The notes beneath the pieces were generated by a model that saw only the letters and a list, made by a program, of their open reading frames with translations, did no database searches and was not told the origin of the DNA. DNA of 32,713 bases. Origin: Candidatus Gastranaerophilales bacterium. Lineage in GTDB: Bacteria > Cyanobacteriota > Vampirovibrionia > Gastranaerophilales > Gastranaerophilaceae. This document shows positions 16,101-23,775 of the stretch, in pieces (positions within the stretch are counted from its first letter, which is position 1; every line of letters starts with the position of its first letter). The stretch spans positions 1 to 32,713 of the forward strand of contig CALVBO010000016.1 in the NCBI GenBank assembly GCA_944325835.1, written 5' to 3'. The translations under genes and the position numbers were made by a program.

Positions 16101-16646
16101 AAAATTACGGAACTTGCTGAACTTCCAAACGATAAACCGGTTACAATCTGCGGGTTGATTACGGCAGTCAAGAAAATTCCGACCAAAAAAGATCCGACCA
16201 AGTTCCTAAAATTTGTGACGGTCGAAGATCTTTCCGGTAAAATTGATGTCATCTGTTTCCATAGAAAACTAATGGAGTTTGACAGCCTGCTGGAACCTGA
16301 ACAGCGCGTTATTGTATCCGGTAAAGTTAACCGCCGCGAAGAGGATGAGGCGCCTTCTCTTGTCGTTGACAGCGTTAAAACAATTGAAAATTCCAACATC
16401 TTTAATATCATACTTCTTGATGAATTTAAGTTTGAGGAATTGATGTATTTAAAAAGTTTCTTAACCGAGCATGCCGGATCTGATCCTGTGACGGTAACGC
16501 TTAAAGATTCAACCGGTACAGTCAAAATTTTATCAAATTCAAGCTGCTGGGTTAACTCATCAAATGATCTTGTGAATACGCTCAAGGCAAAATTCTCCGG
16601 CAGAATTGATGTCAATGTGAAGTCTATGGATACAAAATTAGCTTAG
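13116..16646 (+). CDS. dnaE: DNA polymerase III subunit alpha
   Basis: A 1176-residue replicative polymerase of the DnaE type. The PHP domain has [24 protein letters not shown] and TNDSHYL. The polymerase core has [23 protein letters not shown] and the catalytic aspartates in MPDIDIDFC (near residue 400), then [21 protein letters not shown] and [20 protein letters not shown]. An OB-fold follows near 995-1090. It lacks an intrinsic Klenow-type exonuclease insertion. The ATG at 13116 is chosen because it begins at the expected transcript start; the ATG at 13122 is an alternative, and no Shine-Dalgarno sequence is seen for either. Confidence 0.98.
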   Translation: [1176 protein letters not shown]

Positions 16647-16670
16647 TTTTACACTTAATATAATTTTTTA

Positions 16671-16695
16671 AAAGCCCGTATTTACGGGCTTTTTC
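16671..16695 (+). terminator. dnaE terminator
   Basis: AAAGCCCG-TATTTA-CGGGCTTTTT, 25 bases after the dnaE stop. Confidence 0.88.
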
Positions 16696-16696
16696 G

Positions 16697-16970
16697 TTTG
16701 TCAAGTCCCCAAATTTGGCTACATAAATATGTTGACATAAATTTGGGTCAACAAAATTGGCGACTTTTCAAAATTTTCATATCGTATATACTACAAATAT
16801 CGAATGCAAATTGACAGTAGAACTTGGGAGACAAATTTTTCATATAAAATCCGATTATCTTAACGTGAGGATTTCTATGAAATCCTCATTTTTTTAAAAC
16901 AGGAAATATTATTAATGTTTTTAAAATATTTTTTGTTAAGCTGGTAGTATGTATGAAAAAGAGGTAGAAA
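16697..16970. promoter_or_regulatory. regulatory gap before the phage module
   Basis: No gene is seen. It holds a palindrome GTTGAC-N10-GTCAAC (16731-16752), CCAAATTTGG at 16709-16718 and a further AAATTTGGG copy at 16739-16747, a perfect terminator hairpin TGAGGATTT-CTATG-AAATCCTCA with seven T (16866-16895), and an extended -10 TGGTAGTAT at 16942-16950 ahead of the LuxR-like gene, whose ribosome site is AGAGGTAG. The terminator suggests a short transcript begins in this gap. Confidence 0.4.
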
Positions 16971-17204
16971 ATGAAGTTATCATCGCAGGAAATAATGGTT
17001 CTCGTCTATATTGCCTTGGGATATAGCGACAGAGAGGTAGCTGACAAGATGAATCTTAGTTATTACACCGTGAGGACTTATATTGATAGAGCAACGTTAA
17101 AGTTAGCTGCCAGAAACAAGATAAATGCTGCGTTTAAATGCTTAATAGAAATTGCTCCCGAGGAGTTTATGCAAATATTGCGCGATAGTAAAGAGGTTTT
17201 ATGA
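16971..17204 (+). CDS. LuxR/GerE-type DNA-binding protein
   Basis: A 77-residue protein consisting of only a LuxR-type helix-turn-helix: LSSQEIMVLVYIALGYSDRE, then VADKMNLSYYTVRTYIDRATLKL, matching the LTxREhEVL...G.snkEIA..L.iS..TVk.H pattern. There is no receiver or ligand domain, as in GerE-like regulators. It is the first gene of the phage module, and its last four bases overlap the amidase start (ATGA). It is a good candidate for the activator of the module or of its own promoter. Alternatively it could be a phage late-gene regulator. Confidence 0.8.
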   Translation: MKLSSQEIMVLVYIALGYSDREVADKMNLSYYTVRTYIDRATLKLAARNKINAAFKCLIEIAPEEFMQILRDSKEVL

Positions 17205-17689
17205 AACGAATAATTTTACACTGGACAGCCGGAAAATATCAGCCAAACCAATGTGATCTGGAACATTATCATTATTTGGTCGGGGCTGAGGGCGAAATTT
17301 ATGAAGGAAAATTTAAAGTTGAGGACAACGAAGTGTGTAGAGGTAATAGCTATGCTATGCACACCGGCGGTGGCAACACAGGTTCAATCGGGGTGTCAAT
17401 GTGCGCAATGCTGGGGTTTAAAAATGAACATAATGCCGGAGATTATCCGATTACGCCTGTTCAATTTGAAAGAACAATGAAATTGTGTGCAGAACTTTTA
17501 AAGAAGTACGGCATTCCTTTAGGTGCTGATACTCTTATGACTCACTATGAATTCGGGCAGGTACATCCAAAAACAACCAGTTTCGGCAAAATAGATATTG
17601 TTTTTATCCCGCCGTATCCGTGGGTTAAAAAGGATGAAGCCGGAAGCTTTATACGTTCTAAAGTACGGTGGTATCTGGAAAATTTATAG
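17201..17689 (+). CDS. N-acetylmuramoyl-L-alanine amidase (phage endolysin)
   Basis: A 162-residue amidase-2/PGRP-fold enzyme that cuts the bond between MurNAc and the stem peptide. Zinc ligands appear as H7 (ILHWTAG), H115 (MTHYEF) and D132, with K130 two residues before it (FGKIDI), as in T7 lysozyme and AmpD relatives. A central part, HTGGGNTGSIGVSMCAM, is typical of the family. No signal peptide is present, so a holin or another route would be needed for access to the wall. The start overlaps the LuxR-like gene by four bases, with AGAGG upstream. Confidence 0.9.
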   Translation: MKRIILHWTAGKYQPNQCDLEHYHYLVGAEGEIYEGKFKVEDNEVCRGNSYAMHTGGGNTGSIGVSMCAMLGFKNEHNAGDYPITPVQFERTMKLCAELLKKYGIPLGADTLMTHYEFGQVHPKTTSFGKIDIVFIPPYPWVKKDEAGSFIRSKVRWYLENL

Positions 17690-17693
17690 CCAG

Positions 17694-17748
17694 CGTCGTT
17701 GCGTATTGACCTGCTACCGCAGGTCAACATGCGACGGAGAACTGCTTT
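17694..17748. repeat. structured repeat shared with 31-117
   Basis: TTGACCTGC-TACC-GCAGGTCAA is a perfect nine-base stem, flanked by CGTCG / CGACG. GCGACGGAGAACTGCTTT follows (17731-17748), identical to 100-117. It lies between the amidase and tail-hub-like genes. Confidence 0.6.
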
Positions 17749-17780
17749 ATTATATAACTTTATCTTGGGGGATTGAAAAA

Positions 17781-19307
17781 ATGGAGATTGCTTTTTACAA
17801 CTTATCCGGCGGTATTAACCAGAGTTTATCAAAGACAGAAATGGGCCTTGATACAAAGCGTATGTACTGGGCTGATTCAAAAAATATTGAACTCCTTAAT
17901 ACCAACGGAATTAAAAGACAGCAGGGTAATGCTGTTTATCTGGAACTTACTGATAAAGAAGAAATAACCGGACTTCATCAGTTTACACATCAGGATTCTT
18001 ATAAACTTGTTATAACAACAGTCAGCGGAAAAGTTTATATCTATGATGAGGCTGAAGAGGAGCTAAAAACGCTTGATTTGACTCTTAGCGGAGTTAAACC
18101 GGTATTCAGAAACTTTTTAAACGGGTTTTTGATTATGACTGAAGCTGATAAGATGCGTTATGTTAAAAATGACGAAGATTACACTGTCGTTGATTGTAAT
18201 TTGAAAAATTTATCCGGAAACGATTTGACCGCCGGACTTATTACAACATATCGCGGACGGGTTTGGGTCGCTAAAGATTCGACAATTTATTATTCAGCGC
18301 TCGGTACTTATGATAATTTTACGGAAGAAAAAGACGCCGGTTATATAAATGATTTCCACACCAATACGGATGTTATTACTGGTATTGGAGAGTACAAGGA
18401 TTATCTGGCGATTTATAAGAAAAATCAGGTTTACCTTTTGAGCGGAAGTTCTCCGGAGGATTTTTCAATCCAGCTTTTTGCGGATAAAGGTACAAAGGCA
18501 CATCGTTCTCTTGTTAATGTTGATAACAGGCAATTTTTCCTCTCCGACAGCGGAATATTTTCGCTTGAGGAGGCCGGAGTTTTGATGCAAATCCATGTCG
18601 GTTCCGAGATTTCGTTGAAAATTAAGCCGGAATTTGATTTGCTGGATACCTCAAGGTTATCTGAAAGCATTTGTCTGCATTATGAAAAGCGTAATCAAAT
18701 GTGGTATTTTATGCCTTATACTGATGAGGCTTACTTTAAAACAATCTGGATTAATGATTACGTCCTGAAACTCTGGTATAAACGCGTTGTTCCGCAGAAT
18801 GTTCTGGGTGCGTGTATGTTCAAGGGAAATGTCCTTACTTATGATGATGCCGGAAAGATTTATATTGAAGATTTCGGGCGTGATTTCTGCGGTGAACCAA
18901 TTGAATTTATGTGGAAATCTCCGTTTCTGGCGCTGAAAGACGCTCACCACAGAAAAGTTATTGATGAATTTTATTTCGTACTTGACTGCGAATATGATAA
19001 TAATTTTAACTTCTCTGTATATAAAAATTTTGATACCGGATACCCGGATGATAAAGAAGTTATACATAATATAAACTATGACCATTTATTGTGGGCAGAT
19101 GAGAAAACCTCAGAAAGTCTGCCGTGTAAATGGGGGGAAGATGAAGCCCGTATTCCTATCTGGTCTGTAAATTCGGAAACGCTGGAAAAGGCGGAGATTT
19201 CCGAAAGCAATTATGCGGTTCAGATATGTATCGAAGGGAGTGAAGCCTATCACAACTGTGGAATTATAGGCTTACAATTCAGAGAAATTTTTGACGACGC
19301 ATATTAA
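17781..19307 (+). CDS. phage virion protein, candidate tail hub / DNA-stabilisation protein (P22 gp10-like)
   Basis: A 508-residue protein rich in predicted beta strands with repeated units such as GLHQFTHQDSYKLVITTVSGKVYIYDEAE and GEYKDYLAIYKKNQVYLLSG, which suggests a beta-propeller. In P22-like podophages gp10 is a beta-propeller tail accessory factor that plugs the portal; size and neighbours (capsid, gp4-like adaptor, portal) fit, but no motif is decisive. ATG 17781 is chosen over earlier starts because of GGGGGA eight bases upstream and because earlier codons overlap the amidase gene. It might also be another tail or head-closure protein. Confidence 0.55.
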   Translation: MEIAFYNLSGGINQSLSKTEMGLDTKRMYWADSKNIELLNTNGIKRQQGNAVYLELTDKEEITGLHQFTHQDSYKLVITTVSGKVYIYDEAEEELKTLDLTLSGVKPVFRNFLNGFLIMTEADKMRYVKNDEDYTVVDCNLKNLSGNDLTAGLITTYRGRVWVAKDSTIYYSALGTYDNFTEEKDAGYINDFHTNTDVITGIGEYKDYLAIYKKNQVYLLSGSSPEDFSIQLFADKGTKAHRSLVNVDNRQFFLSDSGIFSLEEAGVLMQIHVGSEISLKIKPEFDLLDTSRLSESICLHYEKRNQMWYFMPYTDEAYFKTIWINDYVLKLWYKRVVPQNVLGACMFKGNVLTYDDAGKIYIEDFGRDFCGEPIEFMWKSPFLALKDAHHRKVIDEFYFVLDCEYDNNFNFSVYKNFDTGYPDDKEVIHNINYDHLLWADEKTSESLPCKWGEDEARIPIWSVNSETLEKAEISESNYAVQICIEGSEAYHNCGIIGLQFREIFDDAY

Positions 19308-19366
19308 TTAAAACCACCACTCATTATTTATATTACTACACTAGTTAAACGAAAGGGAAAGTGAAA

Positions 19367-20251
19367 ATGTCAGAAAACACACCAACAACTTCTGCTGCTC
19401 CGGCAGCAAACTCTTACGCTGCTTTTATTCCTGAAATATGGAGTAAAAAACTGTCAACAATGTTAGAGAAAAAATGCGTTATGCTCCAATGTGTTAACAG
19501 AAACTATGAGGGCGAAATCGCTGCTCAGGGCGATAAGGTAAAAATTATCACTCCTGCACAGGTTGCAATTTCTACTCTTGGAACTTCCGCTATAACTTAT
19601 GATGAACTTGAACCGACCTCTCAGGAATTGGTTATTGACCAGCAAAAATTCTTCGCCTTTAAAATCAATGATATTGCGGCTGTTCAGGCTAACACAAGCA
19701 TTATGGAAGCACATCTTGAAAACGCAAGAAGAGCTATTGAACAGGTTCAGGATGCTTATCTTTTGTCACAGCATACAAACGTTACTACAGATAACACTGT
19801 CGGCAGCGATGCTTCTCCTGTGTCACTGGATAAAACTACTATTTACAAATATTTTGTTGAACTTGCAATGAAATTGAAGAATTCTGATGCCGTAAGCGGC
19901 GGTCAGCGTCCGTGGGTTGTTATTAACCCGCTGGTTGAATCTTACCTGCTTCAAAGTTCTGAATTTATCGGTGCGCACAATGTTGCTGATCAAACACTTA
20001 GAGAAGGCGCAATCGGTAGAATTGCAGGCATGGATGTTCTTGTAAGTACAAACCTTACTGATACTGATGATAAATACTACATCCTTGCCGGTACTAACGA
20101 AGCGATTACGTTCGCATCACAGCTGGCTAAAATTGAAACTTTACGTGATAAAGATTCCTTCTCCGATCTTGTCAGAGGTCTTTATCTCTACGGCGCTAAG
20201 ACTGTTCAGCCGAAAGCGCTGGCTAAAATGGTTGTAACGGCAGGTGCGTAG
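19367..20251 (+). CDS. phage major capsid protein
   Basis: A 294-residue protein with the layout of P22-type HK97-fold capsids. The N-terminal FIPEIWSKKLSTMLEKKCVM and NRNYEGEIAAQGDKVKIITPA are a common signature; LEPTSQELVIDQQKFFAFKI is the P-domain/E-loop region, and GRIAGMDVLVSTNL and KTVQPKALAKMVVTAGA follow. The start at ATG 19367 has AAAGGGA upstream. A short leader of 59 bases follows the tail-hub-like gene. Its shortness compared with P22 coat (430) means inserted domains are missing. Confidence 0.85.
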   Translation: MSENTPTTSAAPAANSYAAFIPEIWSKKLSTMLEKKCVMLQCVNRNYEGEIAAQGDKVKIITPAQVAISTLGTSAITYDELEPTSQELVIDQQKFFAFKINDIAAVQANTSIMEAHLENARRAIEQVQDAYLLSQHTNVTTDNTVGSDASPVSLDKTTIYKYFVELAMKLKNSDAVSGGQRPWVVINPLVESYLLQSSEFIGAHNVADQTLREGAIGRIAGMDVLVSTNLTDTDDKYYILAGTNEAITFASQLAKIETLRDKDSFSDLVRGLYLYGAKTVQPKALAKMVVTAGA

Positions 20252-20252
20252 T

Positions 20253-20510
20253 ATGTTTGACAGCTTAAAAAATAAGATTCTTGAACTCGCAAAAAGTGCT
20301 GTTATGCAGGTTGAGGAAGAACTAAACGGAGAAGAAGGCAAAAATAAAAAGATTGCAGCAATAAAATATGTTGTCGCAAATCTGCCGGTGCCGTCTTATC
20401 TGAAATTTATTCTCGGGTTTGTGCTCTCTGTATTTATTGACAGTGCTGTCGAAATCGCGGTTGCATATATGAATCACCGCGATGATATTCAAGATGTAAT
20501 TGAGGTATAA
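20253..20510 (+). CDS. small membrane protein, possible holin
   Basis: An 85-residue protein. Residues 43-70 (LPVPSYLKFILGFVLSVFIDSAVEIAVAYMN) contain a membrane-like stretch after a charged, helical N-terminus with EEELNGEEGKNKKIAA. A layout of this sort (charged linker, then hydrophobic end) resembles LL-H-type holin C-termini, but the usual N-terminal membrane segment is missing. It starts one base after the capsid stop, hence coupling is likely. Function is not settled; a capsid decoration role is also possible. Confidence 0.5.
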   Translation: MFDSLKNKILELAKSAVMQVEEELNGEEGKNKKIAAIKYVVANLPVPSYLKFILGFVLSVFIDSAVEIAVAYMNHRDDIQDVIEV

Positions 20511-20513
20511 CAA

Positions 20514-21179
20514 ATGAACGAACAGGAAAAAAATAAAATTTTATCAAGGGATTCATTGAATGCCGTGACTCAAAATCCGCGTGTTACTCCAACAGATAAC
20601 AACGGGCAAAATATTGCTTCTGCGCAGGAACGGGTTGAAAAATTAGTCGCAAATGACCTCGCGGCCATTCGTGCACTAATGGCTATGGGACTTGTAGACC
20701 GTGAACAAGGACAAAATTTAATGAAACAGGTTATTAAAAATGCATACACAGATGTTACTACACAACAACATGAGTCTGCTTTGTCCGGCAATACTACTCC
20801 TTCAACGGATGCATTCGCACAATTCGCCGCGCTTAACCCTGATTTCTTTAATCAGGCAGGGCGCTCGGATGTCCTGAATTATCTGAAAAATTCACCCGTG
20901 AATTTTGACAAAGATGAACTCTTGCAAATATCTAAACTCATTGAAGCTCTTGAACAGAGTGCTGTGGAAAGATATTTGAAAAAAGAAGAGTACGGAAAAA
21001 CATTAAATGACGAAAACAATATCGCGAAGCTTAGACTTACCGCCAATGCGCAAAGCTCTAATCCTTCCGATAACAACAGGGTTTTTACCCGTGCTCAAAT
21101 CGGCAAAATGAGTGGTGACGAATTTACTAAATATGAAGCAGCCATTATGGACCAGCTCCGCAAGGGCCTGATTAAATAG
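20514..21179 (+). CDS. candidate phage scaffolding protein
   Basis: A 221-residue, highly charged, glutamine- and asparagine-rich, helix-forming protein without cysteine or membrane segments. Its C-terminus RVFTRAQIGKMSGDEFTKYE resembles the FTxxQIxxMsxxEFxxy ending often seen in phage scaffold-like proteins; position next to the capsid gene fits. Normally the scaffold gene precedes the capsid gene, whereas here it follows. AGGTATAAC precedes the ATG. Without structure data this stays a hypothesis. Confidence 0.5.
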   Translation: MNEQEKNKILSRDSLNAVTQNPRVTPTDNNGQNIASAQERVEKLVANDLAAIRALMAMGLVDREQGQNLMKQVIKNAYTDVTTQQHESALSGNTTPSTDAFAQFAALNPDFFNQAGRSDVLNYLKNSPVNFDKDELLQISKLIEALEQSAVERYLKKEEYGKTLNDENNIAKLRLTANAQSSNPSDNNRVFTRAQIGKMSGDEFTKYEAAIMDQLRKGLIK

Positions 21180-21189
21180 TAAATTCTTT

Positions 21190-21228
21190 TGTGAGGTTTT
21201 GAGGGGATTTTTCCCCTCTGACTTCACA
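21190..21228 (+). terminator. hairpin between scaffold- and adaptor-like genes
   Basis: GAGGGGA-TTTT-TCCCCTC inside an outer TGTGA / TCACA pair. It has no T tract, so it may be an attenuating or RNA-stabilising hairpin rather than a full terminator. Confidence 0.4.
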
Positions 21229-21246
21229 GATGTTAAAGGAGTAATT

Positions 21247-21891
21247 ATGAATTTTTTAGAAATTATAAATAAATGTCTGGTAGAACTTAATTACAAACAG
21301 GTTAATAATTTCGCGGAACTTACCAAAAATGAGCACAAGAAAATAATGAACATTCTTAACGTTCTAAATTCGGAAGTCTGCCAGTATGCAAAATGGAATT
21401 TTCTTCTGCGAAAAGCCACACTCACTCTGCCTGCCGGCATGAATGAAATTGATAATACGATTAACGGCAGAATTTCGCAGCTGCTTATTGATTCTCATGA
21501 GTTTCACTGCTATGAAAACGCTTCTGATATTATTAACCGTAAAGTCAAAGGTAAAAATCTTTATTCAGGCTATGACGGCAAAATTATCTTCGCCAAAACT
21601 TTTGATGAAGATAAGAATGTGGAGGTAATCTATTATACTTACAACAGTGCGCTTAATGCAGCAGGTGAGGAAATGTCGTCACTTACTGAGGAAACTGATT
21701 CTTCTGCAATACCGATGCCGTTTGTTGAACCGATTCTGGTTTTCGGCACCTGTATGCGGCTGAAAGGAAATCCTCAGCACATACGCTTTAACTACTGGGT
21801 AAGTATGTATAAAGATGCGCTGGCAAACATGGTTTCGCGCTGTTCTATTGATTCAGGGTTTGAATCGGTTGTGAGGTTACGTAGATCGTAA
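21247..21891 (+). CDS. head-to-tail adaptor (P22 gp4-like)
   Basis: A 214-residue protein with the pattern of podophage head-completion/tail-accessory proteins: FLEIINKCLVELNYKQVNNF, then EVCQYAKWNFLLRKATLTLPAG, and a helical C-terminus with FGTCMRLKGNPQ and FNYWVSMYKDAL. In P22, gp4 binds the portal and forms the first tail ring. ATG 21247 has AAAGGAG seven bases upstream; the earlier ATG at 21199 lies in the preceding hairpin. The gene stops where a GC-rich repeat starts. Confidence 0.6.
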   Translation: MNFLEIINKCLVELNYKQVNNFAELTKNEHKKIMNILNVLNSEVCQYAKWNFLLRKATLTLPAGMNEIDNTINGRISQLLIDSHEFHCYENASDIINRKVKGKNLYSGYDGKIIFAKTFDEDKNVEVIYYTYNSALNAAGEEMSSLTEETDSSAIPMPFVEPILVFGTCMRLKGNPQHIRFNYWVSMYKDALANMVSRCSIDSGFESVVRLRRS

Positions 21892-21910
21892 GGGCGCATT
21901 CCTCCTGCCC

Positions 21911-22056
21911 TGCACCGGCGCTACACATCGGGCAAGGCCTGTGCGCCTCGCGTTAAACGGCACCGTTCGCACTTGCCGCCGAAAGCGCGGTTTCGCCGGT
22001 CGCGTGCTCAACTGTCCGGAATGCAAGCATTCCTCCTGCCTCTGCTCGGCGCATAA
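21911..22056. repeat. GC-rich direct repeat, copy A
   Basis: A 146-base copy beginning TGCACCGGCGCT and ending CTCGGCGCATAA, matching copy B at 22156-22301 with equal length. It is much more GC-rich than the phage genes on either side. A 14-base motif GCATTCCTCCTGCC occurs at 21896-21909 and 22027-22040. 21892-22421 holds no convincing gene. Confidence 0.75.
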
Positions 22057-22155
22057 GGCTCCTGGCAAATTTCTTCCGGAATTATCAATGCCGTTGAAAT
22101 TTGAAACGTCGCAGATATCATGTTTCGCGCCCTGCCAGCCTTGCTCACGCAAGTC

Positions 22156-22301
22156 TGCACCGGCGCTGCACACCGGGCAAAGCCTGTGCGCCTCGCGATG
22201 AACGCCACCACTCGCGTTTGCAGCCAAGAACGCGGTCTTGGCCGTCGCACGCTCGACTCTACGATTGCTCCGCAATCTTCGTGGCTTCGCTCGGCGCATA
22301 A
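22156..22301. repeat. GC-rich direct repeat, copy B
   Basis: Second 146-base copy, offset 245 from copy A. Left and right ends are close to copy A and the middle is diverged (for example GGCTTCGCTCGGCGCATAA against CTCTGCTCGGCGCATAA). It is followed by a weak hairpin ACAGG...CCTGT before the small terminase gene. Confidence 0.75.
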
Positions 22302-22421
22302 AAAAAACAGGAAGTTTGTATTCCCCCTGTTAAGATTTACACTAGCCGAAATATAAATAGCATGTTCATTATACTACTTATTCGGAAAAATATCAAATTA
22401 TGTAAAGAAATTGAAATAAAA

Positions 22422-22856
22422 ATGATGAAAAACGTTACAATTCAACAGAAAAAGTTTATTGAAGAATATATCAAAACTCTTGACGGTGAGGCTGCCTGCC
22501 GCTATGCAGGCTACAAAAATAATAATCTTAAAGAACTCGCTAACAAAATGCTCTCCGATAAGAAAATTATCAAAGCTATGCAAGGGGAACTTCTCTCCAG
22601 AATCCCCTCTCTGCGCGTTGAAAAAGGCTATATTGTTCAAAAGCTTTTACAAATCATAGAGTTTTCGCTCGAAGAAGAGGATATTTTGGATAAAGACGGC
22701 TCGCTTACAGGTAAACGTAAGCTAAGAGATACATCAACAGGTTTAAAAGCCCTTGAAAATCTCTGCAAACATCTCGGGTTCGGACTATCTCAGGAGGACT
22801 CTTACAAAGACGCAAAAATTATAACAATATCCAATCTCGATGAAAATAAACTCTAA
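22422..22856 (+). CDS. terminase small subunit
   Basis: A 144-residue DNA-recognition subunit for phage packaging. TIQQKKFIEEYIKTLDGEAA and CRYAGYKNNNLKELANKML match the N-terminal helix-turn-helix of the Terminase_2 family (Q.rFv.eYl...n...AA..AGY). Residues near 45-65 and 75-110 are helical, as for the oligomerisation core. ATG 22422 is followed at once by a second ATG at 22425; the ribosome site is weak for both. A long repeat-filled gap separates it from the adaptor gene. Confidence 0.85.
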   Translation: MMKNVTIQQKKFIEEYIKTLDGEAACRYAGYKNNNLKELANKMLSDKKIIKAMQGELLSRIPSLRVEKGYIVQKLLQIIEFSLEEEDILDKDGSLTGKRKLRDTSTGLKALENLCKHLGFGLSQEDSYKDAKIITISNLDENKL

Positions 22857-22871
22857 AAAGAAAGGTAAAAT

Positions 22872-23237
22872 ATGAAAGATATTAATAATTCAGATGTTGA
22901 AAAAATGCTTTTGACGGGCAAATCTATTGATGAACTTATTCAGATGAAAATTCAACAGGACTATAAAGCCCTTCAGGAAAAAGCAAAAAATGTTCCTAAA
23001 ATTAGAAAAATTGAAAATATTTCGGATGTTTCGAAAAATCTTCTTTTTTCTAAATCAAGTGTTTTTAAGGTTTTTAACAAAATTAACGGGACTGAAAGCC
23101 TTGTGAATGGTGTTCAGGCAGAGGCTATGCTCGGAATGCAGGAAACTGTCAGAGATGCTTTGCTTGCTGGTAAAATCAACGCCTTTATCTCGGGCGATTC
23201 TTATGTGGAATTTATGTATGCAAAGACAACAGTTTAG
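22872..23237 (+). CDS. unknown phage-module protein
   Basis: A 121-residue protein that I do not recognise. It is lysine- and glutamine-rich and helical (KMLLTGKSIDELIQMKIQQD), with MLGMQETVRDALLAGKINAF near 88-107 and no membrane segment or cysteine. GAAAGG precedes the ATG. It sits between small terminase and a GNAT gene, both of which may start within its end. A scaffold or minor head role is possible but unsupported. Confidence 0.65.
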   Translation: MKDINNSDVEKMLLTGKSIDELIQMKIQQDYKALQEKAKNVPKIRKIENISDVSKNLLFSKSSVFKVFNKINGTESLVNGVQAEAMLGMQETVRDALLAGKINAFISGDSYVEFMYAKTTV

Positions 23238-23250
23238 ATTTGAAAGAATT

Positions 23251-23775
23251 ATGATTAACCGTAAGGCCGGATTGTTTCATAATATTAAATACTTTCCGCA
23301 GGTTATGAAACTCTACATAAAATACTTGCGTAATTTGGAGGACGATTTTTCGCTGTTTTCACAGCGCTCGCTTGAAGGAATGGTTGAAACTATTGAGAGA
23401 ATAACGCCGCATTTTTATCTTGTGCTGGCAGATGATGAGGTTTGTGGTTTCTTTTGTCTGGAACACCTCATAGGTTCTGAAAACAAAATTCATTCTGCAG
23501 AGGTTATCACCTGCTTTAACCGGAAATACTGGGGCGTTTTCACTAAATACGCAGCAAGAAATTTTCAGGATTTTTGCTTTGACGTACTCGGGCTGACTAA
23601 AATTAAGGCGCTTGTATATCCGCAAAATTCAAGAGTTAAAGCAATCTTGAGAGTATGCGGATTCAGACGCGAAGCACTTTTAAAAGCCGAAACAAGAAAA
23701 AATAACCGATTACAGGATATCGAAATTTATTCTGTGTTCCGTGAACACAACCTTAAGGAGGGGCTATGCAATTAG
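23251..23775 (+). CDS. GNAT-like acetyltransferase in the phage module
   Basis: About 174 residues from ATG 23251 (MINRKAGLF...); an in-frame ATG at 23218 would add 11 residues and overlap the previous gene by 20 bases. The C-terminal half has KIKALVYPQNSRVKAILRVCGF, the GNAT-type beta-strand and helix with N-x-x-V/A-x-x-x-L-x-x-x-G-F, and HFYLVLADDEVCGFFCLEHL is the central sheet. GNAT genes occur near terminase and portal genes in several podophages, their substrate mostly unknown. It overlaps the portal gene by ten bases. Confidence 0.7.
   Translation: MINRKAGLFHNIKYFPQVMKLYIKYLRNLEDDFSLFSQRSLEGMVETIERITPHFYLVLADDEVCGFFCLEHLIGSENKIHSAEVITCFNRKYWGVFTKYAARNFQDFCFDVLGLTKIKALVYPQNSRVKAILRVCGFRREALLKAETRKNNRLQDIEIYSVFREHNLKEGLCN

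Noticed and set aside
21877..22299. Minus-strand ORF of 140 residues across the GC-rich repeats
   Set aside because: Arg/Ala-rich, internally repetitive and antisense to the module; this is an artefact of GC-rich direct repeats without stops.
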